From Neotamlana sedimentorum (GTDB lineage Bacteria > Bacteroidota > Bacteroidia > Flavobacteriales > Flavobacteriaceae), in assembly GCF_000943565.1 (NCBI RefSeq), contig NZ_JTDW01000013.1, positions 1 to 64,000 of the forward strand: a DNA stretch of 64,000 bases. Direction: 5' to 3'. Made by a program: the position numbers and the translations under genes. The notes under the pieces were generated by a model that was not told the origin of the DNA, did no database searches, and was given only the letters and a program-made list of their open reading frames with translations. The number at the start of each line of letters is the position of its first letter. The stretch's first letter is position 1. This document shows positions 17,299-26,308 of the stretch, piece after piece.

Positions 17299-18432
17299 AT
17301 GAAAATAGTTCAATTAAAAAAGAAAGAAAATAGCAATTGGGAATATTTAAGTAAAAACATAACCTTAAATAATCCTTTGGTTTTAGTTTTTGGTAATAGA
17401 TTTTTATTAGAACAAACCAATATTTATAGCGAGGTAAGTGAGTTATTTCCTAATGGCCATATAATTTTTGCCTCAACCAGTGGTGATATAACATCCCATT
17501 CGGTTGATGATGATTCTATAACCATTACGGCTATGGAATTCGAAAAAAGTACGTTCGAAATAAAAACAAGTAATATATCTGCTTTAACAGATGATAGTTT
17601 TAAAACAGGAAGCGATATTATTAATAAATTTAACAAAGAAAATTTAAAATTCATATTTGTAGTTTCAGAAGGCAGTTTTGTAAATGGTAGTCAATTAACC
17701 AAAGGCATGAATGCCGCTGTTTGCAATAATGTTTTAATTACAGGCGGGTTATGTGGTGATGCAGCGCGGTTCGAAAAAACCTTAGCATCATATAACGAAG
17801 ATCCCAAAGAAGGTGAAATTGTTGCAGTTGGATTTTATGGTGATTCTTTAGAAGTATCATTTTCAATTTATGGTGGTTGGACACCATTTGGGCCAGAGCG
17901 CATTGTAACTAAATCTGAAGGAAATACACTTTACGAGTTAGATCATCAACCAGCTTTAGATTTGTATAAAAAATATTTGGGAGAAAAATCGAAAGATTTA
18001 CCTGGTGCCGCTTTGCTATACCCGATGAATGTCAAAATTGAAAATGAAGACCACTCTATTGTAAGAACAATTATTAATATAAACGAAGACGACCATTCCA
18101 TGATTTTTGCTGGTGATATTCCAGAGAACTCAAAGGTACAGCTCATGATGACGAATGTTGATAACATAGCCAATGCATCAGAGCGTGCCGCAAAACAGGC
18201 CAGCCTAAATCGAAAAAAGGCGCCCGAATTAGCGTTCTTAGTTAGCTGTATTGGAAGAAAGTTAGTGTTAGATCAACGTGTAGAAGAAGAAGTTGAAGAA
18301 GTCATATCAGTAGTTGGTGATAACACCGTAATTTCTGGGTTTTATTCTTATGGAGAAATAGCTCCATTTAACGGCGAAAATAATTGTAAGTTACATAATC
18401 AAACCATGACTGTAACATTAATAAGTGAATAA
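17299..18432 (+). CDS. FIST-domain sensor protein (NosP-type)
   Basis: 377-aa protein made of FIST_N (about 25-215, with GGLCGDAARF at about 151-160) and FIST_C (about 220-370, with HQPALDLYKKYLG and AFLVSCIGRK). Some bacterial FIST proteins, named NosP, bind heme and NO and control a neighbouring kinase. Others bind unknown small ligands, so heme binding is not proven here. The gene lies 4 nt after the H-NOX kinase and overlaps the second kinase start by one base. One sensor sits directly beside each kinase. Confidence 0.88.
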   Translation: MKIVQLKKKENSNWEYLSKNITLNNPLVLVFGNRFLLEQTNIYSEVSELFPNGHIIFASTSGDITSHSVDDDSITITAMEFEKSTFEIKTSNISALTDDSFKTGSDIINKFNKENLKFIFVVSEGSFVNGSQLTKGMNAAVCNNVLITGGLCGDAARFEKTLASYNEDPKEGEIVAVGFYGDSLEVSFSIYGGWTPFGPERIVTKSEGNTLYELDHQPALDLYKKYLGEKSKDLPGAALLYPMNVKIENEDHSIVRTIININEDDHSMIFAGDIPENSKVQLMMTNVDNIANASERAAKQASLNRKKAPELAFLVSCIGRKLVLDQRVEEEVEEVISVVGDNTVISGFYSYGEIAPFNGENNCKLHNQTMTVTLISE

Positions 18433-19481
18433 TGAATTCATTATTAAAAAGACAAATACGAAAACATTTAAGTGGCGATCTTGCTGAAAACGAACAAATA
18501 AAAGCGTTTATAGAAGCCATTAATCATTCCTATAACAATTTCGACGAACAATTTGTGATGCAGCAACGTGCTATGCAATTAAGTTCGGAGGAGTTATTTA
18601 GTGCAAATCAGAAACTGCAAGAAGAAGCCGATGCTCAGAAAGTTGTAATTAACAAACTTAATAATGTTGCGAAAACATTAAATTTAGGACAATTACCTAC
18701 TGAAGAGGGCGAGGAATTATTGAATTTAGATGGTCAAAAATTAGCAAACTTTATACAAAGTCAAGCTCAAAAAATAGTAGATGCAAATCTACAACGAGAA
18801 AAATTGCTAGAAGAATTATCATATCAAAACCAAGAGCTAAGCGACTATGCACATATGATATCGCATGATTTAAAATCGCCCTTACGAAGTATAGACACCT
18901 TAATTTTGTGGCTTTATGATGATAATCAAGATGTTTTTAATGAGAGCGATAAGCACACTATATATCAAATTAGGAGTCATGTGGAAAAAATGGAGCTTTT
19001 AATTAATGGTATTTTAGAGTATTCTACCATTGGTAGAACGCAAGAAAGTATATATAATGTCGATGTAGATTATGCTGTTAATGAAATTTTAGGAAGAATT
19101 GAAATTCCAGATAATATAACCATTAAAAAAACACAACAGTTACCTTTAATTAGGGGCGAAAAATACAGAATCCAACAAATTTTTAGAAATTTAATAACCA
19201 ACGCTATAAATTTTAATGATAAAAAACAAGGTGTGGTTGAAATAGGCTTTACAGATAATGAAGATTATTGGGAGTTTTATGTAAAAGATAATGGTAATGG
19301 TATTGAAGAGAAGTATTTCGATAGAATATTTAAGACCTTTGAGAAACTTGAAATTAAAGTTGGAGCAATTGGCATGGGCTTATCTATAGCAAAAAAAATT
19401 GTAACGATGTATGGTGGTAATATTTGGTTAAAATCTAAAGTAGGCGTGGGTTCAACGTTTTACTTTACAATTAAAAAATAA
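18432..19481 (+). CDS. Sensor histidine kinase lacking PAS domains, FIST partner
   Basis: 349-aa soluble kinase. The N-terminal helical/coiled part (about 35-135) is followed by HisKA with His145 in MISHDLKSPLRS and an ATPase domain with NLITNAINF, KDNGNGIEE and GMGLSIAKKI. It has no recognisable sensor domain, so its input should come from the FIST protein encoded immediately upstream with a one-base overlap. Its HisKA/ATPase part is clearly similar to that of the upstream PAS kinase (same HDLKSPLRSI core), suggesting paralogues that feed the same downstream HPt. Confidence 0.92.
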   Translation: MNSLLKRQIRKHLSGDLAENEQIKAFIEAINHSYNNFDEQFVMQQRAMQLSSEELFSANQKLQEEADAQKVVINKLNNVAKTLNLGQLPTEEGEELLNLDGQKLANFIQSQAQKIVDANLQREKLLEELSYQNQELSDYAHMISHDLKSPLRSIDTLILWLYDDNQDVFNESDKHTIYQIRSHVEKMELLINGILEYSTIGRTQESIYNVDVDYAVNEILGRIEIPDNITIKKTQQLPLIRGEKYRIQQIFRNLITNAINFNDKKQGVVEIGFTDNEDYWEFYVKDNGNGIEEKYFDRIFKTFEKLEIKVGAIGMGLSIAKKIVTMYGGNIWLKSKVGVGSTFYFTIKK

Positions 19482-19485
19482 TATT

Positions 19486-19803
19486 ATGGAACAACCAAAT
19501 TTATCATATATACAAGGCATGTCGGGTGGAGATAAAGCCTTCGAAAAAAAATTAATAAATATTATTAAGTTGGAGTTTCCACAAGAAAAGGAAGTGTACT
19601 ATAAAAATGTAGCTGCAAAAAAACATAAAGAAACCGCAGAAAATGTACACAAACTTAAACATAAAATTAGTATTTTAGGCCTTGAAAAAAGTTATGATGT
19701 AGCCGTAGCCTACGAAGAAAACTTAATTGAAGGCAAAACAGAGCTAAAAAAAGAGTTTGAGGCTATTTTACAAATCATGACAGTGTATTTAGATCAACTA
19801 TAA
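19486..19803 (+). CDS. HPt (histidine phosphotransfer) protein
   Basis: 105-aa helical protein. HKLKHKISILG fits the HPt signature HxLKxxxxxxG, with phospho-acceptor His55, Lys58 and Gly65. It lies 4 nt after the second kinase and 9 nt before the LytTR regulator. Its expected role is to carry phosphate between the receiver protein and the DNA-binding regulator, giving a split phosphorelay encoded by separate genes. Single-domain HPt proteins accompany H-NOX kinases in other bacteria as well. Confidence 0.85.
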   Translation: MEQPNLSYIQGMSGGDKAFEKKLINIIKLEFPQEKEVYYKNVAAKKHKETAENVHKLKHKISILGLEKSYDVAVAYEENLIEGKTELKKEFEAILQIMTVYLDQL

Positions 19804-19812
19804 CCAAATTTT

Positions 19813-20532
19813 ATGAATTGTATTATTATTGATGATGAAGCAACAGCTCGTGCAATCATTAGTCAATTATGTTCTGGTGTGCCATCACTTAATATTTTAG
19901 AGGAATTTCCTAATGCAATTCAAGCTATAAAATATTTAAATCAAAATGAAGTTGATTTAATCTTTTTAGATATTCATATGCCAGATTTTACAGGTTTCGA
20001 TTTTATTGATACTATAAAAAATCCTCCCAAAATAATTTTAACAACTTCCGATCCTAAATTTGCAATTCAAGCATTCGAATACAATTGTATTGTAGATTAT
20101 TTAGTGAAGCCTATTTCACAAGAACGATTCTCGAAAAGTATTAAAAAAGCAGAATCATTTTCGCAAAATAAGGTCAACGAGAGTGAAGAAACAGTAGCCG
20201 ATGAAGGTGACTCATCTACAGATAATCATCTATATATAAACATAGATAGGCGGTTAATAAAAATTGATATACCAAGTATTTATCTTATAGAAGCAAAGGG
20301 AGATTATATTCAAGTAAAAACCGAAGATAAAAATTACACAGTACATTCTACCTTAAAAAAAATTGAAGAAAAACTACCTACAGATTTATTTTTAAAAGTA
20401 CATCGATCTTACGTAATAAATATCAAAAAAATAATTGATATAGAAGATAATAGCGTTTTAATAAAGAGGGATGTAATTCCTGTAAGTCGTTCTAATCGAC
20501 CAGAATTAATGAAACGTTTAAACTTACTCTAA
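19813..20532 (+). CDS. LytTR-family DNA-binding response regulator
   Basis: 239-aa response regulator. The receiver has the acidic pair Asp7-Asp8, phospho-acceptor Asp53 (FLDIHMP), TTSD and KPIS. The C-terminal LytTR domain (about 135-239) shows YIEAKGDYIQVKT, VHSTLKKIEEKL and FLKVHRSYVINIKKI, ending with PVSRSNRPEL. It is the last gene of the operon and the only DNA-binding response regulator in the window, so it is the best candidate to bind the 21-bp direct repeats at 14244, 20557, 25887, 27568 and 34737. Confidence 0.95.
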   Translation: MNCIIIDDEATARAIISQLCSGVPSLNILEEFPNAIQAIKYLNQNEVDLIFLDIHMPDFTGFDFIDTIKNPPKIILTTSDPKFAIQAFEYNCIVDYLVKPISQERFSKSIKKAESFSQNKVNESEETVADEGDSSTDNHLYINIDRRLIKIDIPSIYLIEAKGDYIQVKTEDKNYTVHSTLKKIEEKLPTDLFLKVHRSYVINIKKIIDIEDNSVLIKRDVIPVSRSNRPELMKRLNLL

Positions 20533-20556
20533 GTTTTATTAACGTTTTGTTTTTAC

Positions 20557-20588
20557 CATTGGTCTACACTTAAATTTCACCCACCGAA
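20557..20588 (+). promoter_or_regulatory. LytTR-type element upstream of the T9SS surface protein gene
   Basis: CATTGGTCTAC (20557-20567, within TTTTACCATTGGTCTACAC) is followed at exactly 21 bp by CACCCACCGAA (20578-20588). The latter nearly equals CACTCACCGAA at 25908. The first copy ends 49 nt before an exact -7 box TAATTTTG (20617-20624). This is the same layout as the other copies of the element. Confidence 0.6.
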
Positions 20589-20645
20589 TATTAAATTTTA
20601 AATTGGAGTAATAATCTAATTTTGTAATATAAACCTATTTATATT

Positions 20646-23225
20646 ATGAAAAAACTATTACTTTTTTTTATTCTAATTTCAGAGAGTCTTTTTAGTCAAG
20701 AACAACCGTTTAATTGCGATTATAACGCTTACTTATTTCAATACAATGATGTTTATGCTATTGATTTAGCATCTGGAAATTCTTATACCGTTGCCACCGA
20801 TGTTACTTCGGGTAATATTAATGCAGCAGCCTATAATCCTGCAGATGGCTTTATTTGGGGGTCTTTAAGTACGCCTGCAAAATCAATTGTTAGAATTGGT
20901 AAGGATTTTAAAACAACTACCTTTTATATAGATGAATTACCAACTAATAATAGGTATGTAGGAGACGTAAGTGCGTCGGGAGTTTATTACTTAAAACCAG
21001 GAGGTAAAACTTATTATTCTGTAGATGTTAATCCAGAATCAGATAACTACGGTAAGTATATTGCAAGTCATAATTTAGATTTTAGCATAAATGTTCACGA
21101 TTGGGCTTTTAACGCAGTAGATGGTTATTTATATACCGTTGAAAAGTCATCAAACAAATTGTACCGAATTAATGCTGAAACTGGCCTTGTTAAAAATTTA
21201 GGTGTTGTACCTGTATTGTCGGGTTTAAATTATACCTATGGAGCGGTTTATTTTGATGTTTCGGGACGTTTTTATGTATCTGCAAACCAAACAGGAACTA
21301 TTTATGTAATTCAATCAGTTCAAGATTTAGATGGTACTAATAACATGGAATCTAACTTATTTGCATTTGGTCCTTCAAGTGCTTCAAATGATGGTGCTCG
21401 ATGCCCAACAGCACCAGTGCCACAAGAAGATTGTACTAATGGAATTGATGATGACGGTGATGGTTTGGTAGATTGTGAAGATCCTTCTTGCTCTGGTTAC
21501 GCAGCTTGTCCGGTAATTGATATAAATAGCACATCAGGCTCTAACGAAGGTGGTTTAGAAAGTAACAATCGTTTGGCGATGCAAATTTCTAAACGTAATT
21601 TTAACAGAACTAAAACAGGTTATAAATTCAATAAATTAACTGCCAAAAAATTAGTTAAAACATCTAAATACGGAAAAAGCTCAACCGCAAAAGGTAATAG
21701 TACTTTAAGTTTAAGTGATTTTATTCCTTTAGGAGTTCTTAGTGAAGACGATGCTCTGGAAGCCTCACCAACAGATTTAATTGGAATTACCAATGCTGTA
21801 GATATTTATTCTGTAGATTATCAAAAAAACAATCAAACAGTTGCTTCAATTCTTTTATTAGAAACCGAAGATGGTGTTTATGAGCACACAAAATATATTT
21901 GTGATAGATTATTAGGGGCCGAAATAATTTCAGTTTCAACTATCGAAATTAAAGAACAATCTTTTATAAAAACATTAATTAGAAACACCGAAGGCGCATT
22001 AGAATTTGTGTTAAGTCTTTCTGCAAAATCAGTAAATGGTGATGCTAATTTCGAGGTTGAAAGCCATTGGACTTTAGATAAGTATGAGAATAACGTAGGG
22101 TTTTATAATTTTCAAATTTGGTCTAACTCGCTTGATGATTTGTTAGTGCTTGGTGAAGAAGTTTTAAATTTATTAGACGCTCAAAAACCAATAGTTGCTT
22201 ACAACAATTCTACACCGCCAACGGTTTTTATTAGAAAAGGAAAATATCGCAACGGAAAACTAGATTTACAAATAGTAAATACAAACCAAACCGAGGCTGT
22301 TAATTTCGATGGAGGTGTAAGAACTACCGAAACAAAATCTGTTGAAAATGTATCTTCAAGTATAGATTTAAATGGTAACTACATTACTTCTATTGAGGTA
22401 GATGCAGGAAACTTATTCGATATTGGTTTTAGAATTGGCGATGGCATAGCTACTCCAGACGATTTATTTTTATCTGATGGACCATGGGGTTACGACGATG
22501 CCGCTACTGGTACTGAGGTGCTATCTTATAATGTTCAAGAAAATGACGAGGCATTTAGCGATAATACATATGCGGTTGAAAGAAATATTTCAATTGAAGC
22601 AGAAATTGACGATTATGTAGCGGTTTATAGAGCTTTAACACCAAAGTTTAACCCTATAGATTTAATGGAGTACAATACTTTTAATTTTACTGCAAAAGGA
22701 ACTGGTAGTTTAATTATTAGATTGGTTAAAGAAAGTATAACAAGTTGGGGACAACAATATAAAGCAACTGTAGATCTATCAGATGATTTTCAAAATTTTT
22801 CTATCTCTTTTGAGGATTTTAAAAACTTAAACGGAGACAGTATCGATACTTCCGATGTAACATCAGTAGTATTTACAATGCTTGCCGAAAACGGTGTTGT
22901 TGAAACTAAAAGTTTAAATTTAAAACAAGTAAGTTTTTCTAATGAAGAGCAATTATTATCAGTTAAAGATCTAAATCGTCAAAATGAGTTAACAGCATAT
23001 CCTAACCCTTTTAAAAATTCAACGGTAATTAAGTTGGAAAGTGCTAGTACCAATGTTAATATTCAAGTTTATGATATGTTAGGAAGAACGGTAGATACGA
23101 GAGTTATTACTACTAACGGGAATGAAGCGGTTTACCAATCACCAAATCTATCTAGAGGTATATATAAATTTAAATTGATTGATAGCAATAAAAAAGTTTA
23201 CTCCGGTACGTTCATGAAGGAGTGA
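20646..23225 (+). CDS. T9SS-secreted multidomain surface protein with propeller-like N-terminus
   Basis: 859-aa protein with a signal peptide (1-18). The N-terminal region resembles DUF6923-type beta-propellers (about 22-255, DYNAYLFQYNDVYAIDL). It is followed by a Cys/Asp-rich calcium-type motif (DCTNGIDDDGDGLVDCEDPSC, about 260-285) and a long beta-rich middle with no recognised domain; a segment near 600-760 looks like a jelly-roll binding module. The C-terminal type IX sorting domain begins AYPNPFKNST and ends GIYKFKLIDSNKKVYSGTF. It should be cell-surface attached or released. It stands alone under its own LytTR-type promoter, suggesting matrix or adhesin duty. Confidence 0.75.
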   Translation: MKKLLLFFILISESLFSQEQPFNCDYNAYLFQYNDVYAIDLASGNSYTVATDVTSGNINAAAYNPADGFIWGSLSTPAKSIVRIGKDFKTTTFYIDELPTNNRYVGDVSASGVYYLKPGGKTYYSVDVNPESDNYGKYIASHNLDFSINVHDWAFNAVDGYLYTVEKSSNKLYRINAETGLVKNLGVVPVLSGLNYTYGAVYFDVSGRFYVSANQTGTIYVIQSVQDLDGTNNMESNLFAFGPSSASNDGARCPTAPVPQEDCTNGIDDDGDGLVDCEDPSCSGYAACPVIDINSTSGSNEGGLESNNRLAMQISKRNFNRTKTGYKFNKLTAKKLVKTSKYGKSSTAKGNSTLSLSDFIPLGVLSEDDALEASPTDLIGITNAVDIYSVDYQKNNQTVASILLLETEDGVYEHTKYICDRLLGAEIISVSTIEIKEQSFIKTLIRNTEGALEFVLSLSAKSVNGDANFEVESHWTLDKYENNVGFYNFQIWSNSLDDLLVLGEEVLNLLDAQKPIVAYNNSTPPTVFIRKGKYRNGKLDLQIVNTNQTEAVNFDGGVRTTETKSVENVSSSIDLNGNYITSIEVDAGNLFDIGFRIGDGIATPDDLFLSDGPWGYDDAATGTEVLSYNVQENDEAFSDNTYAVERNISIEAEIDDYVAVYRALTPKFNPIDLMEYNTFNFTAKGTGSLIIRLVKESITSWGQQYKATVDLSDDFQNFSISFEDFKNLNGDSIDTSDVTSVVFTMLAENGVVETKSLNLKQVSFSNEEQLLSVKDLNRQNELTAYPNPFKNSTVIKLESASTNVNIQVYDMLGRTVDTRVITTNGNEAVYQSPNLSRGIYKFKLIDSNKKVYSGTFMKE

Positions 23226-23245
23226 TTTTTAGTGATTATTTACTG

Positions 23246-23280
23246 AAAAGGGTAAAAACGTAATGTTTTTACCCTTTTTT
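23246..23280 (+). terminator. Intrinsic terminator of the T9SS protein gene
   Basis: A perfect 10-bp stem GGGTAAAAAC (23250-23259) with GTTTTTACCC (23265-23274) encloses a 5-nt loop. The flanking AAAA and TTTTTT extend the pairing and give the U-tract. Confidence 0.92.
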
Positions 23281-23778
23281 ATTTAAAGCTAAATTTGAAA
23301 GAAGGCTGTTTTAACTTTTTTCTTTTCAAACTTTATTATCACATAGTTTTAGTCAGCGTCTAAAAGTAACATGGTTAATAATTTTAAGATTCAAATAATA
23401 ACATTGATGAGGGATTATTAAAAGATAGCTTATGGGTTATAATAAATCCAAATTTACCCAAACCGAAAGTATTAGGTTTAAGCTCTATGGGTGATTGTTT
23501 ATTTCTAAGATCTAAGGGAAGTAGTCGGGAAAATATTCATAATGCTCTAGTTATTTCGTAATAAGCATAAAAGAATCTATTTGTTTCGTTCCTAAATACT
23601 AAGCGAACAAACTGCTCATTTTTAACTACAACTAATTTAAGAATACTAGTTTTGGTATTTTATTAAGAAGACGCCTTATACTTTTTGTGATAAAAAACAG
23701 GAATATGCGACAAGAATCGTTTAATTGTAATTACATGTAATTCTTCGCAATGACTTTAATAAAAGTAGAATACAATGT
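23281..23778. other. 498-bp intergenic region without a supported gene
   Basis: It lies between the terminator of the T9SS gene and the stop codon of the minus-strand YaiO-like gene. A 52-codon frame ends at 23561 but has no start codon or ribosome site. No clear terminator for the minus-strand gene was seen. It could be a decayed gene or plain spacer. Confidence 0.5.
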
Positions 23779-25839
23779 CTATTTTCTAAAAACGGGCGAA
23801 TTAAACAAATACCATTTAAAGCGTAACCCAATTTCGGTATAAGTAAAACCAGCCGCTGTTGCCGATGCAATATTACTACGGATGCCATAAATGTTGGCCA
23901 AACAACGTTGCGAAAATTTATAACCTAATTTACCTTGAAAGCGATATGTGCTTTGGCTGGAGTCGTTATTAATAAACTGTAAACCCGCAGCTGCAGTAAG
24001 CTCGTAAAACCACTCTTTTGGTTTTGAAATGCCTTCATCTTTTACAACGTTTACAAAAATTTCTCCGGCGTTAAACTTTTCTGGGCTAAAGTATATATTA
24101 GGAACTTGGTTTTTAAAAGTAATGTATTGGTAGTTTAATCCTGCTTTCAATGCTGGTTTGCTTAATATATTGTAGTAGAGTGAAGTAAACAAAAGGTTTC
24201 TTGCGTTATCGTCGTTTTGCCAAGTGTAAAAGTATTGGGTAAACCAGCCTAAATTAAAATTGGTATTAAGGTTATAGTTAAGATAAATATTATTCATTAC
24301 AATTTCACGGTCAATTAATTCGGCATTAAAGTTTTGTATTTCACGTTTGTAACCTACATCGAGCATTTGTAATTTAAAAGGTTTGATTTGAAGCGAAACA
24401 TTGGTGATAAATTGGTTAAAATTTTCACCGTTAGCGTTTGCGGTTGTAATACCACCAGTTGCGTTTAGGGTTATGTTATTTAATAATTGGTAAGCGAAAC
24501 CAGCATCAAAAGTATTCGAAATCGCATCATTATTGGTGACTTTGTTACTTGTATTGCGGTATGCATAATTTACTAACCATTTAAATTTAGTTGAGGTTGG
24601 AAATACTATACCAGTTTGTATATTATAAGCTTTATTATCGCCATTATCGAAGGAATAAGAAGTCTTGGTTTCCCAGAATGGTGTAAATGTGGTGTTTAAA
24701 TTGTTTATAAAGTTGGTAGCATCCTTTTGTTTGTTATAAAATTTTAACGTGTTTTCTGCAGAGGTATAGGCATTATTATAAAAACCGAGTGCTTTTAAGG
24801 CATTAGCCTTACCTAAGTTGCCATCAAAAGAGGTGCTATCGTTAACCAAAATTTGGTTGTAATCGGTTACACTCTTTTTAAAATCACTTTTATAGATATT
24901 TAAGGTAGCTCTTAAAGCTAATAACCAGTTTTCGTTTGGCGAAACTTCGACTAAGCTAGAAATAAGTTGGTTAGCGGTTTTATATTTTTTATTCCATATT
25001 AATGCTTGTATGTAACGCTCTGTAGTCGAATGTGTTATGTGAGATTCTGTGTTTTCATTTAAACTTAAGAAAGCTTGTTCACTTAGTTTTAACGCTTTTT
25101 TCTCTTTGTTATTTAAATGAGATACTAAAGCTAATCCGTTTAATGCAATTAATTCGTTTTCTGGATTTTGAGCTAATATGTTATAAGTTGCTTCGGCATC
25201 TTCGAGTTGGTTAGCTATTAAATATAGGTTCGCCAAATTAATTAGAGTGTCTTTATCGTTATTAAAAGTTTTAAGGTTTTCTCTTAAAAGAGATTCAGCT
25301 TGTTTATATTCTTGATCTTGCTGCTTTTGGTAGGCATAACCCAAATAAATATATTTTTTAGAGGTTAATGCGTTGGGGTTTCCTGGAGAAACTTCTAAAG
25401 CTTTATTTACATAATTTAAAGCGTCGGGGTATTCTTTTAAGTTAGATAGTGTATTCGCATAACTTAAAAGTGCTGGGAAACTTTTAGGATCCTCGGTTAT
25501 TAGTGTTTTAAAAAAAGCTTTTGCGGGTTTAAATTTTTTATTCCATAATAATGATTCTCCGTAATTAAGTTTTACTTCAAAATCATTTGGAAAATCATTT
25601 AATAAATCTATAAAAAGTAGTTCAGCTTTATCTGCTTTACCGTTTAAGCCTACGGCGCGTCCATAACACAATCGAGCAGTTTTGTTTGAAGGATAATCAT
25701 TTAAAATATTTTTAAAAAAAGTTTCAGCCTCTTTGTAATTACCACGTTCTAAGTAATTAAAACCTTCTTGCATGTTCTGACTGTAGGTATAATTTACAAG
25801 AAAAAGTATAAGGCAGATTAGGGACTTTTTTATATTCAT
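23779..25839 (-). CDS. TPR plus YaiO-like outer-membrane beta-barrel protein
   Basis: 686-aa exported protein with a signal peptide (1-20). About 350 residues of tetratricopeptide repeats follow (for example YLERGNYKEAETFFKNIL, YPDALNYVNKALEVSPGNPNALTS). The C-terminal half (about 385-686) has alternating strands typical of YaiO-type outer-membrane barrels and ends in a strand. TPR-plus-barrel proteins often serve polysaccharide export. It is transcribed away from the STAS-flippase unit, and both starts face the element at 25887. A role as the outer-membrane part of a glycan export path is inference. Confidence 0.75.
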   Translation of the reverse strand: MNIKKSLICLILFLVNYTYSQNMQEGFNYLERGNYKEAETFFKNILNDYPSNKTARLCYGRAVGLNGKADKAELLFIDLLNDFPNDFEVKLNYGESLLWNKKFKPAKAFFKTLITEDPKSFPALLSYANTLSNLKEYPDALNYVNKALEVSPGNPNALTSKKYIYLGYAYQKQQDQEYKQAESLLRENLKTFNNDKDTLINLANLYLIANQLEDAEATYNILAQNPENELIALNGLALVSHLNNKEKKALKLSEQAFLSLNENTESHITHSTTERYIQALIWNKKYKTANQLISSLVEVSPNENWLLALRATLNIYKSDFKKSVTDYNQILVNDSTSFDGNLGKANALKALGFYNNAYTSAENTLKFYNKQKDATNFINNLNTTFTPFWETKTSYSFDNGDNKAYNIQTGIVFPTSTKFKWLVNYAYRNTSNKVTNNDAISNTFDAGFAYQLLNNITLNATGGITTANANGENFNQFITNVSLQIKPFKLQMLDVGYKREIQNFNAELIDREIVMNNIYLNYNLNTNFNLGWFTQYFYTWQNDDNARNLLFTSLYYNILSKPALKAGLNYQYITFKNQVPNIYFSPEKFNAGEIFVNVVKDEGISKPKEWFYELTAAAGLQFINNDSSQSTYRFQGKLGYKFSQRCLANIYGIRSNIASATAAGFTYTEIGLRFKWYLFNSPVFRK

Positions 25840-25886
25840 AATTCTAATTATTTAAAGATTCTGCAAGTTAATACCAAAATCCATTT

Positions 25887-25918
25887 CATTCACCTACAGC
25901 AAATTGCCACTCACCGAA
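25887..25918 (+). promoter_or_regulatory. LytTR-type direct repeat in the divergent YaiO/STAS promoter region
   Basis: CATTCACCTAC (25887-25897) and CACTCACCGAA (25908-25918) are exactly 21 bp apart. The first copy ends 50 nt before GATATTTG (25948-25955), a one-mismatch -7 box reading toward the STAS gene. The element lies between two divergent genes, so it could serve either or both. Confidence 0.55.
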
Positions 25919-25995
25919 ATTTAAAAGCACTCTGTTGATAATTGGATGATATTTGCTTCAATAATGACAGAATTATAAACTTATTATTACACAAA

Positions 25996-26265
25996 ATGAT
26001 TATGGAAATAATACGAAAAGATAAGATTTTTGTGATAGAAGGTGAAATAAATGCCTCTAACGTTTCACAATTTAAGAAAAAAATTAAAACACTTTTAAAG
26101 TTTAATAGCGAGCTCATCATTAATGTTGAAAAAGTAAGTTCAATTAGTATGGCTGGGATAAAGGCTTTTATTGAACTTAATTTGTTTGCTTTCGAAAAGA
26201 AAAAGGTTTTTTCAGTAGAAGGAAAACAAATCAATGAATTTTATAATCAAAATACTAGTAGCTAA
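25996..26265 (+). CDS. STAS-domain protein (anti-anti-sigma-like)
   Basis: About 89 aa from the ATG at 25996 (MIMEIIRKDK); a second Met at 26002 is equally possible. An upstream extension to 25942 would overlap the -7 box, so the shorter forms are preferred. The fold pattern is FVIEGEINASNVSQFKKKI, LIINVEKVSSISMAGIKAFIEL and KVFSVEG. SMAG occupies the place of the phosphorylatable DS/TxG loop of SpoIIAA-type proteins. It precedes a flippase by 43 nt. STAS proteins work by partner switching, so it may gate the glycan machinery; the partner is unknown. Confidence 0.7.
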   Translation: MIMEIIRKDKIFVIEGEINASNVSQFKKKIKTLLKFNSELIINVEKVSSISMAGIKAFIELNLFAFEKKKVFSVEGKQINEFYNQNTSS

Positions 26266-26308
26266 TAAGTTATTAGTTACCCCCAAATATCAACAAACTT
26301 AAAATCTT

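Noticed and set aside
23391-23561. Open frame of about 56 codons reading plausibly (segment LWVIINPNLPKPKVLG)
   Set aside because: No start codon or ribosome site, and such a length is expected by chance in a 500-bp AT-rich gap. Could be a decayed gene, but not supported.
25911-26234. 107-codon minus-strand frame opposite the STAS gene
   Set aside because: It is antisense to a clear STAS domain, has no family signature and ends inside the promoter element region.
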